Source of the DNA: Azolla caroliniana | Taxonomy: Eukaryota > Polypodiophyta | Reading direction: 5' to 3' | Length of the DNA: 64,000 bases | Assembly (NCBI GenBank): GCA_043228905.1 | Contig: JBHGNT010000006.1 | Span: 13,826,001 to 13,890,000 of the forward strand | In this document: positions 42,565 to 53,566 of the stretch, piece by piece | Numbering within the stretch: position 1 is the stretch's first letter | Layout: each line of letters starts with the position of its first letter | Translations under genes and position numbers: made by a program | Notes under the pieces: generated by a model | Told to the model about the DNA's origin: nothing | Seen by the model: only the letters and a program-made list of their open reading frames with translations | The model's database searches: none

Positions 42565-43313
42565 TTACGATACTTGAAATTCAATCGGCATCACCGCATC
42601 TAGTCCGAACGCTAACCGGAATGGTGTCGACCTGATGCTCGTTTTATACGCCGTCCGGTAAGCCCATAATGCACTGTACAACTTCGTGTCCCAATCGGTC
42701 CGGTTCTCGTTGACGATCTTCCGGAGGATGTTCTGTAGTGTCTTGTTGGTGGACTCGGCCAATCCGTTGGTCTACAGGTAGTATGGAGTGTTGCGCTTGT
42801 GTACTACCGCGTAGAACGTTGTTAGGCTCTCCACTACTTGACCGAGGAAGTGTCCACCCTGGTCGCTAATTAATTCGATAGGATGTTCTGTAGTGTCTTG
42901 TTGGTGGACACGGCCCATCCGTTGGTCTACAGGTAGTATGGAGTGCTGCGCTTGTGTACTACCGCGTAGAACGTTGTTAGGCTCTCCACTACTTGACCGA
43001 GGAAGTGTCCACCCTGGTCGCTAATTAATTCGATTGGACATCCATAACGGCACCAGATGTACTCATAAAGGAACTTCGTCGTTGATGCCGCAGTATTGTC
43101 TCACAAAGCCTTGGCCTCTACCCACTTGGTGCAATAATCCGTAGCGACAATGATGTATCTGTTGCCGGTTCGCATGGCTAGCGGCTTGAATGGTCCAACG
43201 AAGTCTAGCCCCCATTTTTGAAATGGTTCCTGTGGTAGTACCGGTTGGTGAGGCATCCGCGCCTGTTCTGTCGGTTGGCCCATTTGTTGGCACAAATCAC
43301 ATTCCTTTGTATA
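42565..43313 (-). pseudogene. Gypsy H integrase
   Basis: 43295-43101 has [34 protein letters not shown] and [17 protein letters not shown] (first Asp). After the duplicated segment comes LISDQGGHF-type sequence, then [19 protein letters not shown] (Glu) and [15 protein letters not shown] in 42762-42565. A 155-bp tandem duplication (42726-43035) interrupts the core. Confidence 0.85.
42726..43035 (-). repeat. 155-bp tandem duplication in Gypsy H integrase
   Basis: GGATGTTCTGTAGTG... at 42726-42880 is followed immediately by a near-identical unit at 42881-43035, with differences such as GGACTCGGCC versus GGACACGGCC. The duplication destroys the reading frame. Confidence 0.95.
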
Positions 43314-44399
43314 TCAGATGGAATCTGATAGTGTCGTTGGCCACCATAGCCCACTGCGCCATATCTTTCTTGTTGTAGCTTCACCGGCATAGTATCGTCC
43401 AGCGACTCCACAATGTGCTTCCTGTAATACGGTGTCCTTTTCATCACTCCGCACCGCTCTCCGCCATATTCCATCGGCTCCCTTGTGGTATAGGGTGTCC
43501 TGTAATAAACAAAAATGCCGGCTTTCGAGCGCCAATCGTTTCCACTCGTCTCTGTTCATCTTTTCCGGAGGTAGTCCCATGCTTAAGAACTGATGCATGT
43601 TCATTAGCCATTTGTCCTCATCCGGAATTGTACTATCCGCCGTGATTTCTGCTGTAATTTTAAATAATTCGACATCCGGAAACTCATCTGGTACGCCATC
43701 ACCGGCCTCGTCGATTTCTAACCAGCTCAAATAGTCAGCAACTGCGTGTTGTATACCCGATCGGTGATAAATTTTGAACTCGAATTCCTGTAATAGCAAT
43801 GTCCACCGGGCCAGCTTACCTGTGAGGGATGCCTTAGAGACCAAGTATAAAAGTGCGGAATGGTCTACATGAAATGAAAATTTACGGCCCAACAAATAGT
43901 GCCGGAACTTCGTGACACTATAAATCATCCCCAAGGCCTCTCTTTCCATTGTGGAGTAATTTTGTTCCGCTTGGGACAATTTCTGGGTGGCATAGTATAC
44001 CGGCCGGTACCACTTGGGTTCGGCTAGCTGCATAAGTGTGCTGCAGATTGCTATGTTTGACGCGTCGACGAACACATGAAACTCTTTGGACCAATTCGGG
44101 GGTTGTACTACCGGTGCCTGCGATAGTAGTACTTTTAGCACGCGGTAAGCGTCATCCCCTATAGCCGTCCATTGAAACGGTGTTCGGTGAACCGCAGCAT
44201 GCAGCGGTATTCCAAGATCCGCCAGATACCAGAGCACCCGACTATCGTTGGTGCTACTTGATGCTTTTGTTGTTGTTGGTGCTGGTGCCTCTAGAATTGC
44301 TCTGACTTTGTCAGGGTCTACTGCTATCATGTCCTTGCTGATAATATGGCCAAGTAGCGTACCACTAGTCACCCCAAACACACACTTTGCCGGGTTCAA
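43314..44399 (-). pseudogene. Gypsy H RT end and RNase H
   Basis: A 361-residue open frame: MNPAKCVFGVTSGTLLGHI, DPDKVRAILEAPAPTT, LWYLADLGIPLHAAVHRTP, FHVFVDASNIAICSTLMQ (Asp), YSTMEREALGMIYSVTKFR (Glu), FHVDHSALLYLVSK (Asp) and ARWTLLLQEFEFKIYHRSG. It then continues through the connector (LESRHFCLLQDTLYHKGAD). The RNase H catalytic residues are intact. It starts after a break from the FLDD frame near 44460. Confidence 0.88.
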
Positions 44400-44458
44400 G
44401 CTTAGCCGGTACCCACTGCATTTCTGTAGGAATAACCGGAGATTGTCCAGGTGTTCCC

Positions 44459-44836
44459 CTACTGACTATACACCGTGAAGTCGTCTAGGAACACCTGCAT
44501 AAACGTCGGGATGAACTCTCCAAATATTTCCATGATTATCCGCTGAAAGGTAGTTGGCGCCGTCTTGAGTCCAAACATCATCACTAGGGCAACAAAAACT
44601 CCCCACTCGGTAACGAACGCCATCTTTTCTTGGTCTTCAGGGTGCATCCGTATTTGATTGTAATCATTGAATCTGTCTAGGAAGCTATATACCTCATGAC
44701 CGGCTACCGTGTCCAGAACTCCATCCGTGAATGGAAGTGGAAAGCCATCGGTCACCATCGCGGCATTCAATTTCAGGTAATCCACGCACACCCGGATCTT
44801 CCTGTTCTTCTTCGGCGCGAAGACTATCAGACTCAA
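44459..44836 (-). pseudogene. Gypsy H reverse transcriptase core
   Basis: A 125-residue frame with RKIRVCVDYLKLNAAMVTD, GFPLPFTDGVLDTVAGHEV, MMFGLKTAPTTFQRIIMEI and VFLDDFTVYSQ (catalytic FLDD). The upstream region 44837-45037 continues toward the linker with stops. Confidence 0.88.
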
Positions 44837-45037
44837 CCATGTGGCTTTCTTTACCGGCTGGATAAAACCAACTCAGAGTAACTTGTCGATCTCTTCTTTT
44901 ACCCTTACCGCATAATTAGGGTTCATTCGGTAGCGCCTTTGTGCTACCAGTTTGGCATCTTTGCTGAGATGTATCTGATGTTGATACAGCTACAGATCTA
45001 GCCCTCACATATCCTCATAGGACCAAGCAAATACGTC

Positions 45038-46174
45038 CTAGAATTCTTTCAATAATGTAATCATTGTCATTTTGTTTTCCGGTGACATTTCTTTGGCAAT
45101 ATGTACTCGTTGTGCTTCCTCTCCAATTCCCAAGTTTACTTCCTCTAGCTGGGACACCTTCATCCATTGAGATACCTCCATTTCCCGTTCCAGGGCCTCC
45201 TGTGCTTGACGTAGTTCTCTAATGACATCTCTATCCGGTTCCTCTTCGGCATCTTCCAGTTGTGCCATATACGAAGAGACTGCTTCAGCCACATCTATTT
45301 CGAACAAGAGTACGATTTTTGGAATATCTTCGAGATACTGATCGACTTCCTCATCGGCGAGCCCGTCTAGCATATTAACGCTTTTAGTGTATAGCAATGT
45401 TAGCTCTTTGCCGGTTCCGGTTTGTGGATGTGTCGGTACCCGCACTTTGGTTTTGCCTCGTCGGAACGTAATCACATTCTTTCGCCAATTTTGCTTAATG
45501 TGCATCTGCCGCAACCATGGTCATCCAAGCACTAGTGGGTAAGCCCCTTGGGTATTTAACTGGAGAACCACCACAGAAATGTGGAATGCATGTCCTCCAA
45601 CTGTTACCTCCAGATCTCGTATTAAAGCGGTGGGTCTTACCGAACTCATATCTGCCATTCGGAGCCAAAACGGGCAAGGCTCCCACTCCTGGATTCCCAG
45701 GGTGTCACAAGTACGGAGGCTGATTACATTAACGCCCGATCCTCCGTCGACGATCGTCCCTGGTAGCTCGTGTCCTTTGACAATGTCAGTGATTGTCGGA
45801 CTACTTGTGTCCACCACCGCTGGCCCTTCCTCTAGGTTGGAAAAGAAAGCCGGAGCCGGCGACAAGTCTGGTGGTGTTATTGCCGATTTCAGCCCTTCCG
45901 TGAACCGGGGTACTAATTGTAGTAGCCGGCCTAATGGCAACGTAATTTGACATTCTTGTAATGCCTTCCATGTTGGGTTTTCTGACTGTATTGTGTCAGT
46001 GAGCTCCGCCGGTGCTTCCTTTTTTTGTTTGACTTCCGCCGCATTCTGCTCATTCACCTTCTCTACCCATTCGGTGGCCTGTTTCCGGATAGCCTCTTGT
46101 TCTTCCCACTCCGTCGTCTTTCCTTTTGACCTGATGGTGACTTGTTGTATATCCGCGACCTCTGCTACCACCAT
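45038..46174 (-). pseudogene. Gypsy H protease and protease-RT linker
   Basis: 46174-45521 reads QVTIRSKGKTTEWEEQEAI, VDTSSPTITDIVKGHELPG and then GGSGVNVISLRTCDTLGI (active-site region with DGGSG) and FWLRMADMSSVRPTALI. 45514-45038 is the acidic linker with YLEDIPKIVLLFEIDVAEA. A frame change near 45515 separates them. Catalytic Asp is present, though the classic DSG is DGG here. Confidence 0.85.
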
Positions 46175-46359
46175 ATTGACTGCTGGTCATTTTTCATTAC
46201 TTTTCACCGGGCATTGGTTGCTATTATGGCCTTCCTGCCGGCAATAATAACAATACGCTTTTTAGGTATTGCTAGATTCTGCTTTTGGCCCGGTACTTGG
46301 CTGAAATCCTGTTGCTGGTCGACTAGGCTCTTCTGTTCGTCTTTGTTCTAGCTAGGTGC

Positions 46360-47838
46360 CACTCAAGCCTCTCTCCGACTCTTGTGGGTATTCCTTCGCC
46401 GGTTCCCGACACTCCTCCTTTTGGTTGTTTTGTTTTTTATTAAAACGTTGGTGGTTCTTGTATCCCTATTAGGGGCGATCTTCGTAATCCCCGCTCTGAT
46501 CCTCTCTCCTTCGGTTGTAGCTTGGAGAGTGATCACGATCAAAACGGTCACCATTATAATCCCGGTACCTGTCGTACCGGTGCCGGTCATAAGTGTCCCT
46601 TCTGTCATTGTATCAGACATCCTGTACTAGCCGGTAACGCTCGTCTCGATGCCAACGTTCTTGTTCCTCTTCCCGGTCGCTGCAGGTACCAATTTGTCTT
46701 ACTGGTGCCGCTTGTCGGTTCAGTTAGTTATATTCGCATTGGTCCATTGTGCGCGACCTAGAATGGCATAACATGCATTGTGACCGCATGGTACATTCTA
46801 TTGTAGAGTGCCTGATATTGAGACAAGTCGTACACTGTATAGCTTGCCAAAAACATAGGTCTTCTTCTGTCAGTAATGTACGCTGGAGTGCCCTCATTCT
46901 TAGCCACGAGCTTGTTTTCTCCATCTTCCTGACCTGGTCGATCGTGCTGGTGCAGAAGTCAATGACTGCGCACACCGTACGCAAGGGTTCCTGGAGTGCT
47001 ACTAGGAATATTGCTTTTGCCTCTGCTTCCGGTGGTGCCTAACTTAGCTGGCTGTGCATCCACTGGAACCAGATTACGAATTGTTGAATGGTTTCTGTAG
47101 GTTCTTGCCGACCATCTCTCGTTGATCCACCTCCTTGTTGAAGAATTGTAAAACTCTGGTTTTCAAGTCCTCAAACGTTATGATGGTGGCGAGAAGGTAA
47201 GTCAAGCGCCATCACACAACTGGTCCTTCCAGAGTCATGCCGAACTCTGCAATCTTCGATCATTCTGCTTCAGCGATGTTTAAGCGTTGCAACACATGGT
47301 TTGCTTCCCATGTTTGTAGAAATGCATACACATGGGCTTCTGCGTCCGGATCATCCCTGTACCTGGGATATTGGAACGACATATCCTCGTCCGGTGTCAG
47401 GACTCGAGCTGGTGGTGACGGAGGTCTCTCCTCCTCTTCTGTTGGAAGCCGTGTCGGAGGTCTTTCCTCCTCTCTTTTTTGCGTCAAAGGTCTTCCTTCC
47501 TCCTTCGGAGGTTCGCCTGGCGGTGTCAGAGGTTGATCCACTTCGTGCCTTCCCGAAGCTTCCAGTTCTGTTATCACCGATTCCGGTGTCGGTATATTAT
47601 CCGAATCCTCGTCCTCTGGTCCGTTCGGGGTGTCGTGACTACTGCGGTAATTTGAATGTGCATTGTACTCACCGTTCGAATCCGATTCAAATGTCGAAAA
47701 TGGTTCGGAATCGCCTTCTCCCACTGCGAATGCATGCAAGATGGATTCCTCTTCCTTCAAACTACTTACACTACTTCCTTCGTCTGGATGGGAATTTTGC
47801 TGCAAACAAAGTGACTCTGCGGCCACTCGTCGGATCAC
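46360..47838 (-). pseudogene. Gypsy H gag
   Basis: 47838-47260 is a Pro/Glu-rich N-terminal frame ending FLQTWEANHVLQRLNIAEA. The gag core follows with breaks (47240-46990). 46984-46724 holds FWQAIQCTTCLNIRHSTIE and CMLCHSRSRTMDQCEYN, a zinc-finger pair like Gypsy J. The final Gly/Thr-rich stretch to 46363 is low complexity. The gag is heavily damaged. Confidence 0.75.
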
Positions 47839-48001
47839 CTTTGAAAAGGATCGATCCGCGCGGATTTCTTCTGCCGCTTCGTGCTATGCTTTGCGCTTCC
47901 GCAGTCTTTCGGCGAGTCGTCTCACTTGCTCCGTTGCTGGGTCGTTTGTTGGTCGCCACTATTCACTGCGCTTGAGCAAGAATCGTGGTCGCCAAAAACT
48001 G

Positions 48002-48471
48002 TGTTATTCCTTGGGGCCGGACTAGCCCTAACACGGGGTGTCCCTCTGGGAAACTTCACCAAAGGGTGGTGCAAGTGGGGTAAGCGTAGACCGTGATACA
48101 AATGTATTCCTAACCGGCTACTAACCGGCGTGGTTAATGATCATAATACACGCGTAAGATAAATTCTATTAAGCATAGAACGACAATTAACTAAAGCTTC
48201 AAAGATTAAACAAGATGTAGAACAACAACACTTTCATTAATAAACAACTATCTGATTACAATATAACCGGGTCCTTTTATAGGTCACCGGCTTTGGGTAC
48301 GAACCGGTGCCAACCGGCAACTGGCCACGAACCGGTCCGGATCCGGATCGGCATACCGATTCTGGGTCTGTCCGTTCTTTCTCAAAATATAATAATTATA
48401 GATAGTTCTAAAATAATTATCCCTTTCCCGTTCTAGACTTTATCCGCCTTTTAAGTCTTTGCCAGTCAACC
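48002..48471 (-). repeat. Gypsy H 5' LTR
   Basis: This 470-bp repeat is the partner of 21691-22160. The last base is C instead of A, and TSD GTTAG follows at 48472-48476. Confidence 0.93.
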
Positions 48472-48476
48472 GTTAG

Positions 48477-49063
48477 GCCATCCATGGCTACATTTCGCGA
48501 ACATCAAACACAATTGGTAGCACAACATAAGTTTTCGTCGAGGTCGATCTAAGGTTCAGGTCTTGACGTAGGAGAGCACACCACCTACTAAGGTTATGAC
48601 TCCGCTTTACGTGGAGGATATCCACATGCTAGAGGGGATAGATGACGAAGAATTTGAAATGTACCTAGAGGAGAATCCTCGAATCGTGGCACACTTTGAG
48701 ATCGACATCATCGAGATAGCCAACACTGTCACACTTATGGCACTAGATGCCGAAGATAGCGAACCTAATACAGAGGCACTCATGGAACGTCGTAGGGCAC
48801 AGGATGCGTTCGATCGAGAAATGAAAATCTCTCGACGCGTCACGGCATCGGCCATAGAAGGAATCAATGTCAATACTGCGGATGCGTCGCAACCTCTCTC
48901 CATAGCAAAGCATCTACCTCCTTCGGAGAAGGCAACCATGATTGAACTCCTGCGTGAATATAAAGATGTGTTCGTATGGTCACATGAGTATATGAAGGGG
49001 CTAGATCCTAAATTTTATCATTATCAAATTAATCTAGCGACGAACGCAAAACACGTCCAGTAG
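48477..49063 (+). pseudogene. Gypsy G protease end and protease-RT linker
   Basis: It reads GHPWLHFANIKHNW and a stop, then from 48596 an open 155-codon frame: MTPLYVEDIHMLEGIDDEE, YLEENPRIVAHFEIDIIE, AQDAFDREMKISRRVTAS, ELLREYKDVFVWSHEYMKG and FYHYQINLATNAKHVQ. It aligns with the Gypsy J linker. It ends where RT should start; the RT is displaced by an insertion. Confidence 0.85.
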
Positions 49064-50010
49064 AGGGAGGCGCTGTCATGAAGTTATTGCTTCATGATGT
49101 CAAAACAATGTCAAAAATCTATAGAAAAAATTCCCCATATGGAACTTGTGACGGGGATCGGTTTGTGAATCGGAGTTCAGGAGCCCAAGATACAAGCTTC
49201 GAAAATAATAATTTTACTCGGAACACAAATGTAATTATTTCAAAAGGGGGAGTCAAAATTAAGTGAGGGCTATTTCTATAGTTTCTCAAATGTACAACTA
49301 CAAAATCGAATATGTAGAATCAATAAATAAAATAATAATAAATCAATATAAAAATAAAAATACCAATCGCCTCAAAAGGGTGGTAGGGCGGTTGACCACC
49401 CTATATAACCCCACGCCCATGGTGGCTAAAGAGGGGGGAAGAAGGAGAAGAAGGAGAATGAGAATAAGAAGAAGAAGAGGAAGGAAAAGCGAGTGAAGAA
49501 GCTTGTGTGGGTGTGGGATGCAAAGCTTGCCAAAGAGGATGGTGGCTTGCATAAATCAAGACAAGAGTTAAAGAAAAGAAAAAAAATACAAGAAAAGGAA
49601 GAAGTTGAAGTGGTGTATCTCAGATGCCTCTTTGAAACAAAAGGTCATGAGTTTGAATCCTCTTACAACAACTTCTTTTGGAAATCAAATTTTGTAATAT
49701 AAATTTATTATATATAAAGTAAAAGAGAAAAACAAATAAATACAAACCAAAGAGATTGAAGTGGTCTATCTCAAACGGTTCTTCTCAAATAGAGTTTGTG
49801 AGTTCAAGTATTGCCAAGTAACTTTTGGCAAATAAATATTGTAAATGCTTGGTTTACAAATAAAATTCTTTTCGCGACAACGAACTCACATTTATCTTGG
49901 CTTCTCGGCTTCTTGTCATCGCACCATTTGCGATTAGGCCTTGTCACCCCAATCATCCCCGAGTCACAGAACCCCAGCGGTTGCAACACACAACCACAAT
50001 CTTCTCGACA
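49064..50010. other. Unidentified AT-rich insertion in Gypsy G between linker and RT
   Basis: Related elements go directly from NLATDTKPI to YCMNP; here about 945 bp intervenes. It is AT-rich, with a GA-rich run (49434-49495). Two related words of about 100 bp (GAAGTGGT-TATCTCA...GAGTTTGAATCC at about 49605 and its variant at about 49755) look tRNA-promoter-like. There is no clear TSD, no terminal repeat I can defend, and no coding domain. It could be a solo LTR or a SINE-containing insert. Confidence 0.5.
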
Positions 50011-51544
50011 ATGGTACTGCATGAACCCAAGCTTCGCGGCACGCGTAAAAGAAGAAATCGATAAGCTCCTAAAATTCGCGTTCATCACACCAGTCAAGTG
50101 GGCAACATCATTGAGCCCGATTGTAGTCGTACCAAAGAAGAACGGGAAGATCCGCGTTTGCGTCGTCTATAGGAAGCTCCACGCGGTCATGATCATTGAT
50201 GCCTTCCCCTTGAGTTCACGGATGGCGTACTTGACGCCGTAGCTGGCCACGAGATGTATAGATTTTTGGATGGCTTTAGCGATATAATCAGATACACATG
50301 CGTCCTGATAACCAGGAAAAGACCGCTTTCGTGACAAATTGGGGCGTGTAGTGATGATGTTCGGGCTTAAAACTGCACCAACAACATTTCAATGCATCAT
50401 TACTGAAATTTTTGGCGAGTATATCCCAGGTTTATTGCAGGTCTTCCTCGATGATTTTGCGGTTTACGGTAGACGAGCCGAGCACTTACGATGTCGCTCA
50501 ACACGACTTAACCTTAATCCAGCCAACTGCGTGTTCGGCGTAACCAGGAAGGCTCTCCTCGGTCACATTGTCAACCGACAAGGCATTACGGTTGATCCAA
50601 GAAAGATCAAGCCCATCACTTAGCCCCTGAACCCCAAAAATGCAAAAGCCCTCAATCGTTTCCTGGGGCAGATCCGCGGGCATAGTCGGATGCTTCGCTA
50701 TCTAGCGGATTTCTCGACACCCTTGCATGCGGCAGTGCACCACACACCGTTCACTGGGACTGACACAGAAGAAAAGCTAATGCTCACACAAACACCGGTA
50801 GTACAACCACCGGATTGGATGAAGCAATTCTATGTTTTCATAGGTGCACAAGACATAGCCATCAACTACGCACTGATGCAGTTCACCTAGCCGAATTGGT
50901 ATTCCCTAGTATACTACTCCACCTGGAAACTATCAGTCGCCGAGATAACTACTCCACGACCGAGCGTGAAGCCCTTGCTATGATATATAACATCAACAAA
51001 TTTTGACACTACCTACTGGGCCGAAAATTTGTCTTCCATGTCGATCACGCGACACTATTGTATCTGGTCTCGAAGCAGTCACTTATGGGGAAGTTGGCAC
51101 GATGGATGCTATTGCTACATGAATTCAAGTTGAAATCCAGCATCAACTAGACGCTCGGCACGCGGTGGCTGATTATCTAACCCGTATCGAAATTGGAGAG
51201 GAAGCTGTCGAAGGGGATGACGACTTTCCGGATAGTGGAATACTATGCATTTCGGCAAGTGACACAGAGGCGGACACATCGTGACCTAACGAGAAATGGC
51301 TAGAGGATATGAGCCATTTATTAACCACAGGCTTACCACCCCCACAAATGTGAACGGACAAAAAGAAGCAATTGGCGGTCAAAAGTCGCAACTTTTGCTT
51401 ACTAAACAATATCCTCTACCACAAAGGAAGGGACGACATTTGGCGAAGGTGTGTTTGGCAGGATGAAAAAGAAGCGGTCCTACGAAAAGCCCATCATGGT
51501 ATAGCCGAGGGCCATTACACAAGTGACATGACCGCGCGGAAGAT
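50011..51544 (+). pseudogene. Gypsy G reverse transcriptase and RNase H
   Basis: YCMNPSFAARVKEEIDKLL, SPIVVVPKKNGKIRVCVVY, then with frame breaks MMFGLKTAPTTFQCIITEI, VFLDDFAVYGR (FLDD), LLGHIVNRQGITVDPRKI, YLADFSTPLHAAVHHTP, YSTTEREALAMIYNINKF, and the connector KSRNFCLLNNILYHKGRDD. Several small deletions and stops separate the blocks. It is homologous throughout to Gypsy J and H. Confidence 0.85.
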
Positions 51545-52310
51545 ATGGCAAGGTGGGTTCTAGTGGCCGACAACACAGAAGGACGCCCAAGCAGACTGTT
51601 AGGAATGGGCCAACCTACGGAGCAAGCCCGGATGTTGTGTCAATCCTTACTTCCACTGGAACTATTCCAAAAATGGGGTCTCGATTCCGTGACACCCCAA
51701 CCGTGGCACACACAGGTAACAAGTATGTTCTGGTGGCAATAGATTACTGCACCAAATGGGTCAAACCGAAAGCTTTACAGGACAATACAGCGACGTCCAC
51801 GGCCAAATTCTTGTACGAGAACATTTGGTGTTGCTTCAGTCCGATCAAACTAATTAGTGACCAAGGGGGCCACTTCCTAAATCCAGTGATTCAGATGCTC
51901 ACCGACCATTATGCTTTTGTCCACGAAATGAGTACCCCGTATTACCCCCAAGCGAATGGACTCGCGGAATCGACGAATAAAATGTTACAGAACATCCTAA
52001 AAAAGAGCATCAACAAAAACCGCACGGACTGGGATACAAAGCTTCACAACGCCCTATGGGCATATCGCACAATCTTTAAAACTAGTATCTAGTCTACCCC
52101 ATTCCGGCTAGCCTTTGGATTGGAAGTCGTAATGCCCGTCGAGTTCCAGGTTCCAAGCTTACGAATACAAATTCGGGAACGCCTTCCCAAAAAACAGTTA
52201 GAACAGTTACGTTTGCAGCAACTTCTTGAACTAGGCGAAGATAGGGTGCGGAGTATGGCAATCCTAGAAAAGGAGCAACGTTGTCGAAAGACATTTGTGA
52301 ATCAACATTG
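51545..52310 (+). pseudogene. Gypsy G integrase
   Basis: The 51553-52092 frame holds [19 protein letters not shown] (Asp), [17 protein letters not shown] (Asp), [19 protein letters not shown] (Glu) and [16 protein letters not shown], so the DDE triad is intact. After a stop (52090-52092) it continues with [19 protein letters not shown]-like sequence and a QLRLQQLLELGEDRV block. The zinc head is in a shifted frame upstream. Confidence 0.88.
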
Positions 52311-53053
52311 AGGTAATGAAAAAAATTTCAAAATCAGGAAAGACTTATTAGTGTTTCAAACACGTATAGGAGAAATGCATGGAAAACCCTGATTCTGGTG
52401 GACGGGGCCGTATTGGATTATCGGTGTCGAAAATGGCACGTTCGAATTCGGCACTCTCGTCGGGGAAGTTCTACAATAGAAAGTCAATGGCTTCCGACTC
52501 AAGCAATACAGGGGTCCAACACCGTCGAACCCTTTCCGAAACGCCACGAAATTAGCGGGGGCAAATGTCGTCCTCCAAGCGGAGGTCACCAAGGCGTCAA
52601 ATCTTTTAGGGGCTACACAACTAGATTCCCTCAACGCCATGAAGATTATAGCAAAAGGGCATATGCGAGACATGCCGCACAAGTAGCCAACACAAGAGGA
52701 TACGCATGGGGACGAAGATCTGCAAGTGGACCAGGCGCCAACCGTTGTACAAGTAGAAGAAGGCATGCAGCAAGAACAACCACAAGAAGTGGCGTTGGAA
52801 CTGATAAGACCCACTGACCTCCCCACACTAGAACTGATAGAACAATCCCCCCTCCCCCCCCCCGCCCCCCGAACCGGAGACAATTGATCCTACTAGATGC
52901 CTCGATTCCACACCTATGACGCAACCCACGACATTCCCCGTAGCTCCCGCCGAGACCGATCGTTTAGAACCGAACATCCTTGACATTTTCTATGACAAAT
53001 GAAGGTCCCCTTTGGGTTCGACCGTGCAAGCACTATCCCACAGGCATGCCATG
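52311..53053 (+). pseudogene. Gypsy G C-terminal tail
   Basis: It reads TRIGEMHGKPWFWWTGPYWI and GTFELGTLVGEVLQ, then a stop, KVNGFRLKQYRGPTPSNPF, a Pro/Gln-rich stretch, and LEPNILDIFYDK...ALSHRHAMC at the LTR. A C-run lies at 52847-52870. It parallels the Gypsy H tail (42440-42100 plus 22436-22161) but lacks the extra ORF of H and J. Confidence 0.7.
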
Positions 53054-53566
53054 TGTTGGCCTCCTTCGACGGCTAAGTGGGGAAAGTCGAAAAGAAAAGA
53101 CAAAGAGACGGTTACGGCATGAGAAGCGGACGGATGGATCCATAGCAACATAATGAGGGACAGTAGCATAATAATGAGGGAATAGTAGCAGTTGTAGTGT
53201 TTTGTATCGGAGTAACGGTTCACGCACCACGCGTAACCAACCATGACCCTATATATAAAGGGTATGGAAAACTTGTAATAACGAACGTAAAAATTTTGTA
53301 TTGAAGCTCTGCAATATAGTTATGTTTGCACGACTATCTGTGTTCTAGTGCTCTTGTTGTTTATTTGTGTCGAGTTCCTTTCTTTGTTGATTCGGTTGTA
53401 ATCGTTCTCTTAATCTCGACGGTCTCCACGATTCAGCTAGCACTACGGGTCTAGTACATAGTCCTCAGTATTACGCACTTGTTCATCCCTGAACCATAAT
53501 CAACTTGAACCAAACCCCCGAGGATTGGAGGTGAGGTACCGTACCGTGTAACCTAAAACAGTAATA
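53054..53566 (+). repeat. Gypsy G 3' LTR
   Basis: TGTTGGCCTCC to about GTAATA, 513 bp, matches the split 5' LTR. A TATATATAAAGGG box near 53250 is a plausible promoter. The base differences from the 5' LTR are numerous, so the element is old relative to Copia C. Confidence 0.85.

Larger units (their letters stand above)
21691..48471 (-). mobile_element. Gypsy H: Ty3/Gypsy element with extra ORF, split by Gypsy J
   Basis: LTRs are 21691-22160 and 48002-48471 (TGTTATTCC...GTCAACA), and TSD GTTAG lies at 21686-21690 and 48472-48476. Read on the minus strand, the order is gag (47838 to about 46360), protease (46174-45521), linker, RT (44836-44459), RNase H (44399-43314), integrase (43295-42565), pol tail, an extra ORF (41741-40395), then Gypsy J (40377-22437), a short 3' tail and the 3' LTR. 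The primer-binding site next to the 5' LTR reads TTTTTGGCGACC. Confidence 0.92.
7617..53566 (+). mobile_element. Gypsy G: Ty3/Gypsy element hosting Copia C, Copia E and Gypsy H
   Basis: LTR halves at 7617-7827 plus 13504-13813 match 53054-53566. Once the inserted elements are removed, gag (13814-15100), protease (15565-15702, 21468-21685, 48477-48560), the PR-RT linker, RT, RNase H and integrase follow in Gypsy order on the plus strand. The protease reads across both insertion points: ...GCIV, then DSGSGVNFIS, then LLLGHPWL. No clean 5-bp TSD is visible (GAATT left, GAGTA right). Many stops make it inactive. Confidence 0.85.

Noticed and set aside
49605-49680. A tRNA gene
   Set aside because: The 7-bp acceptor-like pairing GAAGTTG/CAACTTC and a B-box-like word are present, but the T-stem does not pair and the spacing of the T arm to the acceptor is wrong. 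Kept only as a SINE-like hint.
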